Origin: Rhodococcoides kroppenstedtii
GTDB taxonomy: Bacteria; Actinomycetota; Actinomycetes; Mycobacteriales; Mycobacteriaceae
Reading direction: 5' to 3'
Length of the DNA: 64,000 nt
Assembly (NCBI RefSeq): GCF_900111805.1
Contig: NZ_FOJN01000002.1
Location: forward strand, 372,001-436,000
Program-made: the position numbers and the translations under genes
Notes under the pieces: model-generated
What the model saw: the letters and a program-made list of their open reading frames with translations, nothing else
What the model was told of the DNA's origin: nothing
Database searches by the model: none
Part shown: positions 26,149-34,965 of the stretch, one piece after another
Position numbering within the stretch: the stretch's first letter is position 1
Layout of the letters: every line of letters begins with the position of its first letter

Positions 26149-26631
26149 ATGCACGCTGTGAAGGAGAAGGGTCGCAAGGCCATTGCGACCAATCGCAAGG
26201 CCCGCCACAACTACACCATCCTGGACGTCTACGAGGCCGGCGTCGCGCTCGTCGGTACCGAGGTGAAGAGCCTGCGCGACGGCAAGGCGTCGCTGGCGGA
26301 CGCGTTCGCCACCGTCGACGACGGCGAGGTCTGGCTGCGCGGACTGCACATCCCCGAGTACACGCAGGGAAGCTGGACCAACCACGCCCCGCGGCGGAAC
26401 CGCAAGCTGCTGCTGCACAAGCGCGAGATCGAGCACCTCGTGGGGAAGACGCGCGAAGGCAACATCACCCTGGTGCCCCTGTCGATGTACTTCAACGAGG
26501 GCAAGGTCAAGGTCGAACTCGCCCTCGCGAAGGGCAAGCAGGACTACGACAAGCGGCAGGACCTCGCCCGACGTACCGCCGAGCGCGAGGTGACCCGCGA
26601 ACTCGGTCGCAGAATCAAGGGTATGAGATGA
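26149..26631 (+). CDS. smpB: SsrA-binding protein SmpB
   Basis: A 160-residue SmpB with [38 protein letters not shown] and the GKxxYDKRQ C-terminal tail ([19 protein letters not shown]) that reaches into the ribosome. It binds tmRNA and brings it to stalled ribosomes. The tmRNA gene lies 2.5 kb downstream. ATG 26149 follows GAAGGGG; GTG 26158 is an in-frame alternative. Its stop overlaps the start of a 10-codon ORF (ATGA at 26628-26631). Confidence 0.95.
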   Translation: MHAVKEKGRKAIATNRKARHNYTILDVYEAGVALVGTEVKSLRDGKASLADAFATVDDGEVWLRGLHIPEYTQGSWTNHAPRRNRKLLLHKREIEHLVGKTREGNITLVPLSMYFNEGKVKVELALAKGKQDYDKRQDLARRTAEREVTRELGRRIKGMR

Positions 26632-26660
26632 CGACCTCCGTCGTCGGGGGAATGCGCTGA
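26628..26660 (+). CDS. 10-codon ORF ([10 protein letters not shown]) linking smpB and the EamA gene
   Basis: ATG 26628 overlaps the smpB TGA (ATGA). The frame ends at TGA 26658-26660, which overlaps the CTG proposed as EamA start (CTGA). Such a chain of stop-start overlaps suits ribosome re-initiation. It may be only a coupling device, with no peptide function. Confidence 0.4.
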   Translation: MTTSVVGGMR

Positions 26661-27526
26661 CCGCCGTTCTCCTCGCCCTGGTCGCGGCCGTCGGTTACGG
26701 CGTCAGCGATTTCGTGGGCGGAGTCGCCTCGCGCCGGGTCGCCGCACTGCGCGTGGTGATCGTGTCGTATCCCGTCTCGGTTGTCGTCGTCGCCGTGGCC
26801 GTGCCGCTCGTCGGGGGATCGCCGACGCCGTCGTCCCTGGTGTGGGGCGCATTGTCGGGTGTCGCCGGCGGCGTCGCGGTCTGGTGGTTCTACCTGGCGC
26901 TGGCGGGCGGGCCGATGGCCGTCGTCTCACCCGTCACCGCCGTGCTCGTGGCCGGGGTTCCCGTGGTGATCGGTCTCGCGGTGGGCGAGCGACCGAGCGC
27001 ACTCGCCTACGTCGGCATCGTCGCCGCTCTCGTCGCGGTGGTGCTGGTCAGTCGGGAGTCACCGGACGAGGCGGCCGGCGAGGTCGCGGGCGGTCGGGTC
27101 CTGCGGTTCACGCCGCGCATCGCTCTGCTCACGGTGGCATCCGGGGTGGCGTTCGCGGCGACCTTCGTCTGCCTCGATCAGGCCGGAGGTGACGACACCG
27201 GACTCTGGCCTCTCCTGGCCAGCCGGCTCGCCGCGACCGCTCTGGTCTGGATCGTGGCGCTGTCGACGCGCGCGTTCTCGGCGCCGCGCGGCAGCGTGTT
27301 GCACCTCGCGGCCGGTATCGCGGTGCTCGACGTCGTCGCCAACGCCGCGTTGCTCTTCGCCTTCCAGGACGGGTTGCTCTCACTGACCAGCGTCATCGCG
27401 TCCCTGTACCCGGCGGCGACGGTGCTCCTGGCGATGGTGATGCTCGGCGAGCGGGTGGGCACCGTGCAGAAGGTGGGCATGGTGGTCGCGCTGGGGGCCG
27501 TCGCGCTGATCGCGGGAACGGGCTGA
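26657..27526 (+). CDS. EamA/DMT-superfamily transporter, probable CTG start
   Basis: A 289-residue drug/metabolite transporter with about 10 membrane helices in two EamA halves. GTG 26714, the first standard start in frame, would cut off the first half of helix 1. Reading back in frame gives [22 protein letters not shown], a classical first helix with the GxSDF motif, starting at CTG 26657 immediately before it; upstream in-frame codons are AAT-GCG and no other start. Hence CTG is the likely start, overlapping the TGA of the 10-codon ORF. The substrate is unknown. If a frameshift error exists here the gene could start at ATG 26652 instead. Confidence 0.65.
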   Translation: MTAVLLALVAAVGYGVSDFVGGVASRRVAALRVVIVSYPVSVVVVAVAVPLVGGSPTPSSLVWGALSGVAGGVAVWWFYLALAGGPMAVVSPVTAVLVAGVPVVIGLAVGERPSALAYVGIVAALVAVVLVSRESPDEAAGEVAGGRVLRFTPRIALLTVASGVAFAATFVCLDQAGGDDTGLWPLLASRLAATALVWIVALSTRAFSAPRGSVLHLAAGIAVLDVVANAALLFAFQDGLLSLTSVIASLYPAATVLLAMVMLGERVGTVQKVGMVVALGAVALIAGTG

Positions 27527-27576
27527 GCGGTTCGCTCGACCTCGTTGGCGGCGCACCTCTGCTACGAATGGAGTGC

Positions 27577-29094
27577 ATGAACGATTCTGCGGGAACGCGC
27601 GTCCTGGTCACCGGGGCCACCGGCTACATCGGGGGCCGACTCGCTCCGCGGTTGCAGGAGGCGGGGTACCGCGTGCGCGTCCTCGCGCGGTCCCCGCAGA
27701 AACTGCGCGACGTGCCGTGGGCCGACGGCGTCGAGGTGGTCCAGGGCGACCTGTCCGATCGCGAGTCGCTCGACGACGCGTTCCGGGACGTCGACGTCGT
27801 CTACTACCTCGTGCATTCCATGGGCGGGTCCGACCACTTCGCCGAGGCCGAGCGGCAGAGTGCGGAAAACGTCGCCGAGGCCGCGAAGGGGGCCGGGGTC
27901 CGGCGCATCGTCTACCTCGGCGGGCTCCATCCCGAGACGGGCGACCTTTCGCCGCACCTGAAGTCGCGCGCCGAGGTCGGCCGCATCCTGGTCGAGTCCG
28001 GGGTGTTCACCGTGGTGCTGCAGGCGGGCGTGGTGATCGGGTCCGGGTCCGCCTCGTTCGAGATGATTCGGCATCTCACCAACCGCCTGCCGGTCATGAC
28101 GACGCCGAAGTGGGTGCACAACCAGATCCAGCCGATCGCGGTGCGCGACGTCCTGCACTACCTGATCGAGTCGGCCAAGGCGCCGTTCGAGACGTCACGC
28201 ACCTGGGACATCGGCGGTCCCGACGTCATGCAGTACGGCGAGATGATGAACACCTACGCGTCCGTCGCGGGTCTCCGGAAGAGACGCATGCTGGTGCTGC
28301 CCGTCCTGACACCGCGCCTGGCCGGTCACTGGATCGGCCTGGTGACGCCGATCCCGCGGGGACTGGCCATGCCGCTCATCGAGTCCCTTCAGTACGACGC
28401 CATCGCGCACGAGCGGGACATCGACCGGGTGATCCCGCCGCCGGACGGTGGCCTGACGCGGTACGCGGAGTCGGTGCGCCTCGCGCTGCGGCGTATCGAG
28501 GACGGCGAGGTCGAGACCACCTGGTCCAACGCCACGGACGCCGGCGCGCCCTCCGATCCGCTGCCGTCCGACCCCGACTGGGCCGGTGAGGTCGTTTATC
28601 TGGACGAGCGAGCGCGAGACTGCGAGGCACCGCCGGAACTGCTGTGGGACGTCGTCGAGGGCATCGGCGGCGAGAACGGGTGGTACTCCTTCCCGGTCGC
28701 GTGGGTCATCCGCGGCTGGATGGACAAGATCGTCGGCGGGGTCGGGCTCAAGCGCGGACGCCGCGACCCCCGCCGACTGCACACCGGGGAGGCGCTCGAC
28801 TGGTGGCGGGTCGAGGAGATCGACCGGGGATCGCTCCTGCGCCTGCGTGCCGAGATGAAGGCCCCGGGCGGAGCGTGGCTCGAACTGCGAGTGATCCCGC
28901 GGGACGGCGGACGTACGTCCCGCTACGAGCAGCGGGCGATCTTCTTCCCGCGTGGTCTGGGCGGCCGACTGTACTGGTTCGCCATCATGCCGTTCCACGG
29001 CGTGATCTTCCGCGGCATGCTCGAGAACATCACCACCAAGGCCGAACGCGCCGCGCACGACAACCGGGATGAAACGCCCGCGGCGACGCGTTAG
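27577..29094 (+). CDS. NAD(P)-binding SDR-type protein with C-terminal DUF2867
   Basis: A 505-residue two-domain protein. Residues about 7-280 are an extended SDR/NmrA-like Rossmann domain with VLVTGATGYIGGRL and the YYLVHSMGG segment, lacking a clear YxxxK pair. Residues about 330-500 are DUF2867, with ELLWDVVEGIGGENGWYS and an Arg-rich RDPRRLHTGEALDWWRVEEI stretch. This fusion is common in actinobacteria and its reaction is unknown, though sugar- or lipid-related roles are often supposed. ATG 27577 was chosen over ATG 27568, because GGAG lies just upstream of it. Confidence 0.82.
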   Translation: MNDSAGTRVLVTGATGYIGGRLAPRLQEAGYRVRVLARSPQKLRDVPWADGVEVVQGDLSDRESLDDAFRDVDVVYYLVHSMGGSDHFAEAERQSAENVAEAAKGAGVRRIVYLGGLHPETGDLSPHLKSRAEVGRILVESGVFTVVLQAGVVIGSGSASFEMIRHLTNRLPVMTTPKWVHNQIQPIAVRDVLHYLIESAKAPFETSRTWDIGGPDVMQYGEMMNTYASVAGLRKRRMLVLPVLTPRLAGHWIGLVTPIPRGLAMPLIESLQYDAIAHERDIDRVIPPPDGGLTRYAESVRLALRRIEDGEVETTWSNATDAGAPSDPLPSDPDWAGEVVYLDERARDCEAPPELLWDVVEGIGGENGWYSFPVAWVIRGWMDKIVGGVGLKRGRRDPRRLHTGEALDWWRVEEIDRGSLLRLRAEMKAPGGAWLELRVIPRDGGRTSRYEQRAIFFPRGLGGRLYWFAIMPFHGVIFRGMLENITTKAERAAHDNRDETPAATR

Positions 29095-29142
29095 ACTGAG
29101 CAGCCCACCGCAAATCGGTGGGTGAACGTCACCCTCGGGTGA
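29092..29142 (+). promoter_or_regulatory. tmRNA upstream region: -10 box and two hairpins
   Basis: TAGACT at 29092-29097 overlaps the end of the SDR gene and could be the tmRNA -10 box, but no good -35 is visible. Hairpins CCCACCG / CGGTGGG (29104-29122) and TCACCC / GGGTGA (29129-29142) follow. They may end transcription of the SDR gene, or form the precursor 5' leader. Confidence 0.35.
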
Positions 29143-29146
29143 GAAA

Positions 29147-29516
29147 GGGGCTGAACGGTTTCGACTGTGTACGTCGAGTCAGGGGAAGCGTGTCGGTGCA
29201 GGCGAGAGACCACCGCAAGCGTCATCGCAAAAATATAAGCGCCGATTCCAATCAGCGCGACTACGCACTCGCTGCCTAAGTAGCGACTGCGTGTCTGTCA
29301 GTCCGGTTTCGCCCTCGGGCCGGGTACTGGCATCAGCTAGAGGGCTCACCGCGTCAGCCGGTCACGGGTTGACGTGGAACATCCAACAGTGACTGGGATC
29401 GTCATCCGGACGTGTTCGCGAGATCCGGAGATCCAAGCAGAGGCGTAGCGAACTGCACACGGAGAAGCCCTGGTAACACGACGCAGGACCCGGGTTCGAT
29501 TCCCGGCAGCTCCACC
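29147..29516 (+). ncRNA. ssrA: Transfer-messenger RNA (ssrA)
   Basis: A 370-nt tmRNA. The 5' end GGGGCTG pairs with CAGCTCC (29507-29513) to make the acceptor stem, and the 3' domain has the T-arm GGTTCGATTCC. The tag reading frame runs from GCC 29241 to TAA 29279 and encodes ADSNQRDYALAA, which fits the mycobacterial tag ADSHQRDYALAA with Asn for His. The 3' CCA is not fully encoded (CC followed by T), so it needs tRNA nucleotidyltransferase. It tags proteins from stalled ribosomes for degradation. Confidence 0.95.
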
Positions 29517-29616
29517 TCGAACGGCGGTTCGGACACGGCCAGTGTCCGGGCCGCCGTTTCTCGTCGACTGCACCACAGGCGGTCGTCCGTCGCGCGCGGG
29601 GCCACGAACACAGAGC

Positions 29617-30306
29617 ATGGCTCCGATCGCTCCCACCCTGCACGGCCGGACCGGCTCCGCCGGTTCCGCCGGGTCGTCGACACCCGTCGTGCTGCTCCTG
29701 CACGGCGGCAAGGTCGCCAGTCACGACCCGGTACGCCCGTGGCATCTGTCGTACCTCCGCATGGTCCCCATCGCCCGGATGCTGCGCCGAGCCGTGGGCT
29801 CCGACGCCGACGTGGTGCTGCTGCGTTGTCGGTACCGGGGGTGGAACGGTGCCGAGCGCAGCCCGGTCGCCGATGCGCAGTGGGCGATCGACGAGGTGCT
29901 CCGCGGACGCGACCCGGGTACACGCGTGGTCCTGGTCGGTCACTCGATGGGGGGTCGGACCGCGGCTGCGGTGGCCGGCCACCCCGCGGTGGCCGGTGTG
30001 GTGGCCCTGGCGCCGTGGTGGCCGAGCGGCACCGAGACCGACACGATGGCACCGGGGTCGCGCCTGCTCGTCGCGCACGGCACCCGCGATCGGTGGACCG
30101 ACGCGACGCTCTCGCACGCCGCGACGACGAGGGCCGAGCGACGCGGTGTCACCGCACGATTCGTCTCGATGCGCGGCGCCGGGCACTTCATGCTGTACTG
30201 CTCGTGGCGGTGGTCACGTCTCACGCGGGAGGCCGTCCGAGATGTCCTGTTCGCCCCGGATCCTGCGGTCAGAGACCGGATCGGTCAGTCCGACAGACCC
30301 ATCTAG
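29617..30306 (+). CDS. Alpha/beta hydrolase
   Basis: A 229-residue serine hydrolase. The nucleophile elbow GHSMGG (about residues 109-114) is followed by the strand ALAPWWPSGTE; the acid segment RLLVAHGTRDRWTD and catalytic His (GAGHFML) come later, giving a Ser-Asp-His triad. No signal peptide, so cytosolic. The substrate is unknown. ATG 29617 was chosen; an upstream ATG at 29542 would overlap the region right after tmRNA and adds a Pro/Arg-rich stretch. It is upstream of the lipid operon but ends 69 nt before it and may have its own promoter. Confidence 0.75.
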   Translation: MAPIAPTLHGRTGSAGSAGSSTPVVLLLHGGKVASHDPVRPWHLSYLRMVPIARMLRRAVGSDADVVLLRCRYRGWNGAERSPVADAQWAIDEVLRGRDPGTRVVLVGHSMGGRTAAAVAGHPAVAGVVALAPWWPSGTETDTMAPGSRLLVAHGTRDRWTDATLSHAATTRAERRGVTARFVSMRGAGHFMLYCSWRWSRLTREAVRDVLFAPDPAVRDRIGQSDRPI

Positions 30307-30374
30307 TTCGCCGTCGCCAACGAAATCCTGATCGACAGTCCAACCACAGGCTGCGGAACTCAGGGAGAAGTCAC

Positions 30375-31679
30375 ATGCCTCACGGCTCCGGGACCACGCG
30401 GTCCATCGCCGTCGTCGGTAGCGGCGTCGCCCGCCTCACGGCCGCGTACGTGCTGTCCCGCACCGAGCGTGTGACCGTGTTCGAGGCGGACGCGCGACTC
30501 GGCGGCCATGCCGACACGCACACGGTCGCCACCCGCACTCATGGCGACCTCGCCGTCGACACCGGGTTCATCGTCCACAACGACCGGACCTACCCCACCC
30601 TGCAGCGTCTGTTCCGCGAATTGTCCGTGCCCACACAGGAATCGGACATGAGCATGTCCATTCGATGCGACGGCTGCGGGCTGGAATACTCGGGCGGACA
30701 GGGCATCTCGGGCATTCTGCCGTCGCTGCGCACCGCGCGCCGTGGGCGCTACCTGCTCATGCTGGCGGAGGTCGTGCGGTTCCACCGTGTCGCCGCCGCG
30801 CTGATCGCTACCGAGCCGTCGACCGACGAGTCGCCGGAGACCGTGGCGCAGTTCCTGGAGCGGCACCGGTTCGGGACCTACTTCCGGTCCCACTTCATGA
30901 CCCCGCTGGTCTCGGCGGTGTGGTCCTGCGAACCCGCTCGCGCACTGGACTATCCGGCCCGGTACCTGTTCACGTTCCTCGACCACCACGGCATGCTGAG
31001 CGTCGGAGGATCGCCCACCTGGCGCACGGTGACGGGGGGATCGGCACGTTACGTCGAGCGGGTCGCCGCCCACATCGGCGACGTGCGGACGTCGTCACCC
31101 GTCGCCTCGGTGCGTCGTCACGCCGACGGCGTCACCGTGGACACCGCCGCGGGGGAGTCGACCGAGTACGACGCCGTCGTGGTCGCGACGCATCCGCAGC
31201 AGGCCCTGAAGCTGCTGGCCGATCCCACGGAGGCCGAGCACCGGGTGCTCGGCGCGATCACCTACTCGCCCAACGTGGCCCGACTGCACACCGACACCTC
31301 CGTCCTGCCCCGAACCCCGCGAGCCCGCGGGTCCTGGAACTACCGGATGGACACGTGCGCGGCGACGCCCGGTGCCGTCGTCGTCACGTACGACATGACG
31401 CGGTTGCAGCTACTGCCCGACACCGGGGAACGCTATTCGGTCACCCTCGGGGACCCCACCGACCGGCGGGTCGGGGTCGACGCCGCCGCGGTGCTCGACA
31501 CCATGCAGTACGAACACCCGCTGTACACCACCGAATCCGTTGCGGCGCAGCGTCTGTTGCCCGGTTTGAACACCGACCGCACCGCCTATGCGGGTGCTTA
31601 TCACGGGTGGGGCTTCCACGAGGACGGCGCCGCCTCGGGACTGCGTGCGGCCGAACGGCTGGGCGGAGTGTGGACATGA
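30375..31679 (+). CDS. FAD-dependent amine oxidase-like oxidoreductase of the lipid operon
   Basis: A 434-residue protein of the NAD(P)/FAD-binding amine-oxidase family, like M. tuberculosis Rv0449c. The N-terminal dinucleotide loop reads VVGSGVARLTAAYVL: the last glycine of the GxGxxG motif (normally VAGLTAA) is Arg. A GGHADTHTV segment and the downstream VDTGFIVHN block are intact. It may reduce or oxidise an acyl chain or act as desaturase partner of the methyltransferases; the reaction is unproven. ATG 30375 with AGGGAGAAG site. Its stop overlaps the next start by 4 nt (ATGA). Confidence 0.75.
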   Translation: MPHGSGTTRSIAVVGSGVARLTAAYVLSRTERVTVFEADARLGGHADTHTVATRTHGDLAVDTGFIVHNDRTYPTLQRLFRELSVPTQESDMSMSIRCDGCGLEYSGGQGISGILPSLRTARRGRYLLMLAEVVRFHRVAAALIATEPSTDESPETVAQFLERHRFGTYFRSHFMTPLVSAVWSCEPARALDYPARYLFTFLDHHGMLSVGGSPTWRTVTGGSARYVERVAAHIGDVRTSSPVASVRRHADGVTVDTAAGESTEYDAVVVATHPQQALKLLADPTEAEHRVLGAITYSPNVARLHTDTSVLPRTPRARGSWNYRMDTCAATPGAVVVTYDMTRLQLLPDTGERYSVTLGDPTDRRVGVDAAAVLDTMQYEHPLYTTESVAAQRLLPGLNTDRTAYAGAYHGWGFHEDGAASGLRAAERLGGVWT

Positions 31680-33679
31680 TGCCCGCGGTGTTCGACACCA
31701 CGATTCGGCACGTGCGGTCGGCGCCGGTCCGCAGTGACTTCACCTACCGCGGTCATGCCTGGTTCGTCGACATCGACGACCTCCCGACGTTGCCGCGCCC
31801 GCTGCGGGCCCTCGGCCGCATCGATCCGGCGGACCACACTGCGAACGGCCGGTCGCTGCGGGCGGAGATCGACCACGTGCTCATCGCCCACGGCGGTACG
31901 GCGACCACCGGACACATCACGATGCTCACCGGGGTCCGGTCGCTCGGCCACGCCTTCGACCCGTTGACGGTGTACTGGGTGCACGACGACGCCGGCGCCC
32001 TCGACTGGGTGGTCGCCGAGGTCCGCAACACCTACGGCGGCCGGCACCACTACGCGGTGCGACCCGACGCGAACGGTCGCGCCCGGGTCGACAAGGAGTT
32101 CTACGTCTCTCCCTTCAACGACGTCGACGGCCAGTACCGCATGCGCCTTCCGGAACCGGACGGGACGCTCGACCTGTCGGTCGTGCTCGTCCGCGACGGT
32201 CACCCGCCGTTCGTCGCCACCGTCACCGGCACCGGACGCCCCGCCACCACCCGCACTCTCGTGCGGACCGCCGTGCGGGCGCCGCTGGCGCCACATCTGG
32301 TGTCCGCTCGTATCCGTCGACGGGGCATCGGACTCTGGCTTCGCGGCCTGCCGATCGTTCCGCGCAACCGAGCCGAGACCCCCACCTCGCCGTCCCTTCA
32401 CACCGAAAGTCAGCCGATGCCCACCACGTTCGCCGCCCCACCCGTCGTCGACGCGCGTCGCTGGCCGGGACTCGACCACGTTCCGACGTCGCCGAAGGCC
32501 CGCCTGGCCGCGCCCGTCGCGGACGCGCTGTTCCGCCGCGCCGCCGCCGGACTGCACATCCGGATCGAGATGCCCGGTGGCGTCGTTGTCGGTGGGGGAG
32601 CGCAGGATCCGACCGCGCCGACGATGATCGTGCATCGTCCTCGCGACTTCGCCGCCCGGGTCGGTGAGAGCGGGCTCATCGGGTTCGGTGAGGCCTACAT
32701 GGCCGGCGACTGGGACGCACCGGACCTCACGGCGGCGCTGTCGGTGTTCGCCGAACACATGGCGACGTTGATTCCGGCTCCGCTGCAACGCCTTCGGTCG
32801 CTGTACGTACCCAAGCCGCCCGGGTCGGAGACGAACACCACGAGCAACACCCGATCCAACATCTCTCGGCACTACGACCTGTCGAACGAGTTGTTCGAGC
32901 TCTTCCTCGACGAGACGATGACCTACTCCAGTGCGCTGTTCGCGGACGCGACCACCTCGCTCGCGGATGCGCAGCGGGCGAAGATCGACCGCCTTCTCGA
33001 CGCGGCCGGGGTGACGGCCGGGTCGAGGGTTCTCGAAATCGGCACGGGCTGGGGCGAACTGGCCATCCGCGCTGCGGAGCGGGGAGCCACCGTCCGGTCG
33101 GTCACGCTCTCGACCGAGCAGCTCGAACTGGCGTGCAAGCGCATCGACGCCGCAGGTTGGTCGGACAGCGTCCAGGTGGATCTCCTGGACTACCGCCTGG
33201 TCGACGGTGAGTACGACGCCGTGGTGTCGGTCGAGATGATCGAGGCTGTCGGACACCAGTTCTGGGGCACGTACTTCCGCACCATCGACTCGGTGCTCGC
33301 GCCGGGCGGCCGCGTCGCCATCCAGGCCATCACCATGCCGCACGACCGAATGGTCGCGACGCGGAACACGTACACCTGGGTGCACAAGTACATCTTCCCC
33401 GGCGGATTCCTCCCGTCCGTCCACGCGATCGACACCGTCACCGAGCGGGAGACGTCGCTGCGGGTGCGCGAACGGTTCTCGATGGGGGACCACTACGCTC
33501 GCACTCTGCGCGCCTGGGACGAGAAGTTCGCCGAGAATCTCGAGGACGTGCATCTGCTGGGCTTCGACCCGACGTTCGCCCGCATGTGGCACTTCTATCT
33601 CTGCTACTCCGAGGCCGGGTTCGACACCGGGTACCTCGACGTCCATCAGATCGTGCTCGACCGAAGGAGCGACCGATGA
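31676..33679 (+). CDS. Fusion of DUF1365 and UfaA1-like cyclopropane synthase/methyltransferase
   Basis: One open frame of 667 residues. Residues 1-240 are DUF1365 (MMPAVFDTTIRHVRSAPVRS..., with TVYWVHDDAG and FYVSPFNDVDGQYRM). From about residue 247 (MPTTFAAPP...) to the end is a SAM-dependent CFA-synthase-type enzyme with MxGDWDAPDLT, HYDLSNELFELFLDETMTYSS, LEIGTGWGEL (SAM site) and VSVEMIEAVGHQFW. In M. tuberculosis these are separate genes, Rv0448c and ufaA1 (Rv0447c); the order of domains here equals the gene order there. No stop lies between. UfaA1-like enzymes make methyl-branched (tuberculostearic) or cyclopropane fatty acids. An internal ATG at 32416 could also allow a separate methyltransferase. 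Confidence 0.8.
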   Translation: MMPAVFDTTIRHVRSAPVRSDFTYRGHAWFVDIDDLPTLPRPLRALGRIDPADHTANGRSLRAEIDHVLIAHGGTATTGHITMLTGVRSLGHAFDPLTVYWVHDDAGALDWVVAEVRNTYGGRHHYAVRPDANGRARVDKEFYVSPFNDVDGQYRMRLPEPDGTLDLSVVLVRDGHPPFVATVTGTGRPATTRTLVRTAVRAPLAPHLVSARIRRRGIGLWLRGLPIVPRNRAETPTSPSLHTESQPMPTTFAAPPVVDARRWPGLDHVPTSPKARLAAPVADALFRRAAAGLHIRIEMPGGVVVGGGAQDPTAPTMIVHRPRDFAARVGESGLIGFGEAYMAGDWDAPDLTAALSVFAEHMATLIPAPLQRLRSLYVPKPPGSETNTTSNTRSNISRHYDLSNELFELFLDETMTYSSALFADATTSLADAQRAKIDRLLDAAGVTAGSRVLEIGTGWGELAIRAAERGATVRSVTLSTEQLELACKRIDAAGWSDSVQVDLLDYRLVDGEYDAVVSVEMIEAVGHQFWGTYFRTIDSVLAPGGRVAIQAITMPHDRMVATRNTYTWVHKYIFPGGFLPSVHAIDTVTERETSLRVRERFSMGDHYARTLRAWDEKFAENLEDVHLLGFDPTFARMWHFYLCYSEAGFDTGYLDVHQIVLDRRSDR

Positions 33680-34965
33680 CCACCACCGGAACCGTGGCGG
33701 CCCGCCTCGAGACCTTGCTGCGGCCGGTGGTGGGTGGGGAGCTGCCCGTCCGCCTGACGGCGTGGGACGGCTCGACGGCCGGCCCCGTCGACGCCCCCGC
33801 GGTGACGCTGCGGAGCCCCGATGCGCTGCGGCGACTGCTGTGGAGTCCCGGTGAGCTGGGCGCGGCGCAGGCCTACGTCACCGGCGAGCTGGACGTCGAG
33901 GGTGACCTGAACGAGGCCCTGACGCACGTCTGGGAGGTCGTGCGGACGCGGCAGCTGTCCGCGGTGCGCCCGTCCCCGCGCGCACTCGTCGATCTGGTCC
34001 GCACGGCGTCCTTGCTCGGGGCGATCGGCCGGCCGTTGCCCCCGCCGGCGTCGCAGGCCGTCGTGACCGGGCGACTGCATTCGCTGATGCGTGACCGTGC
34101 GGCGATCAGCCACCACTACGACCTCTCCAACGACTTCTACGAACTCGTTCTGGATCCGCAGATGGCCTACTCGAGCGGCTACTGGATGTCGGATGCCCCC
34201 GATTACGGACTGGTCGACGCGCAGCGCGACAAGCTCGACCTGGTCTGCCGCAAGATCGGGCTCGACGCTCGGCCCGGCATGCGGTTCCTCGACGTGGGTT
34301 GCGGGTGGGGTTCGCTGAGCCTGCACGCCGCCGAGCATTTCGACGCGCAGGTGGTGGGCGTGACCATCTCGCGCGAGCAGAAGGCGTTCGTGGACAAGCG
34401 GATCGCGGACCGCGGACTGGCCGATCGAGTGGAGATTCGCATCCAGGACTACCGCGAGGTGCAGGGCGGGCCGTTCGACGCCGTCGCCTCGATCGAGATG
34501 GGTGAGCACGTGGGGGAGAAGAACTACCCCGTCTACGCGCGTGCGTTGTTCGAGAACGTGGTCCCCGGCGGACGCGTGCTGGTGCAGCAGATGTCACGTC
34601 GAGCCGGTGACAACCCGGGCGGCGGCGCGTTCATCGAATCCTTCATCGCCCCGGACATGTTCATGCGTCCGGTGGGTGCCACCGTCGCGATGATCGAGGA
34701 GTCCGGCCTGGAGGTGCGCGACGTCCACGCGCTGCGTGAGCACTACGTGCGGACGGTCGACGCCTGGTACGAGACCTTCGAATCGCGCTGGGACGAGGTG
34801 GTCGCGATGGTGGGCGAAGAGGTCGCCCGCGTGTGGCGCCTGTACCTCGTCGGGGGCGGGATGGCTTTCCGCGACGGGCGCATGGGTGTCGACCAGATCC
34901 TGGCGACGCGACCCGACGAGCACGGCCACACCACCATGCCGCCGACGCGAGCGACGTACGCGTGA
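33676..34965 (+). CDS. Second cyclopropane-fatty-acyl-phospholipid synthase-like methyltransferase
   Basis: A 429-residue enzyme with SHHYDLSNDFYELVLDPQMAYSSGYW, FLDVGCGWGSLSLHAAEHFDAQVVGVTIS (SAM site) and ASIEMGEHVGEKNYPVY. Its N-terminal acyl-binding part (about 1-130) includes LYVTGELDVEGDL-like AYVTGELDVEGDLNEAL. Its sequence clearly differs from the UfaA1 domain of the upstream gene, so it is probably not a recent duplicate. ATG 33676 overlaps the previous stop (ATGA), and its own stop overlaps the next GTG. It likely adds a methyl or methylene group to an unsaturated phospholipid acyl chain. Confidence 0.88.
   Translation: MTTTGTVAARLETLLRPVVGGELPVRLTAWDGSTAGPVDAPAVTLRSPDALRRLLWSPGELGAAQAYVTGELDVEGDLNEALTHVWEVVRTRQLSAVRPSPRALVDLVRTASLLGAIGRPLPPPASQAVVTGRLHSLMRDRAAISHHYDLSNDFYELVLDPQMAYSSGYWMSDAPDYGLVDAQRDKLDLVCRKIGLDARPGMRFLDVGCGWGSLSLHAAEHFDAQVVGVTISREQKAFVDKRIADRGLADRVEIRIQDYREVQGGPFDAVASIEMGEHVGEKNYPVYARALFENVVPGGRVLVQQMSRRAGDNPGGGAFIESFIAPDMFMRPVGATVAMIEESGLEVRDVHALREHYVRTVDAWYETFESRWDEVVAMVGEEVARVWRLYLVGGGMAFRDGRMGVDQILATRPDEHGHTTMPPTRATYA

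Noticed and set aside
29104-29142. Hairpins before tmRNA as a riboswitch
   Set aside because: Simple short stems with no conserved core; more likely termination or precursor leader.
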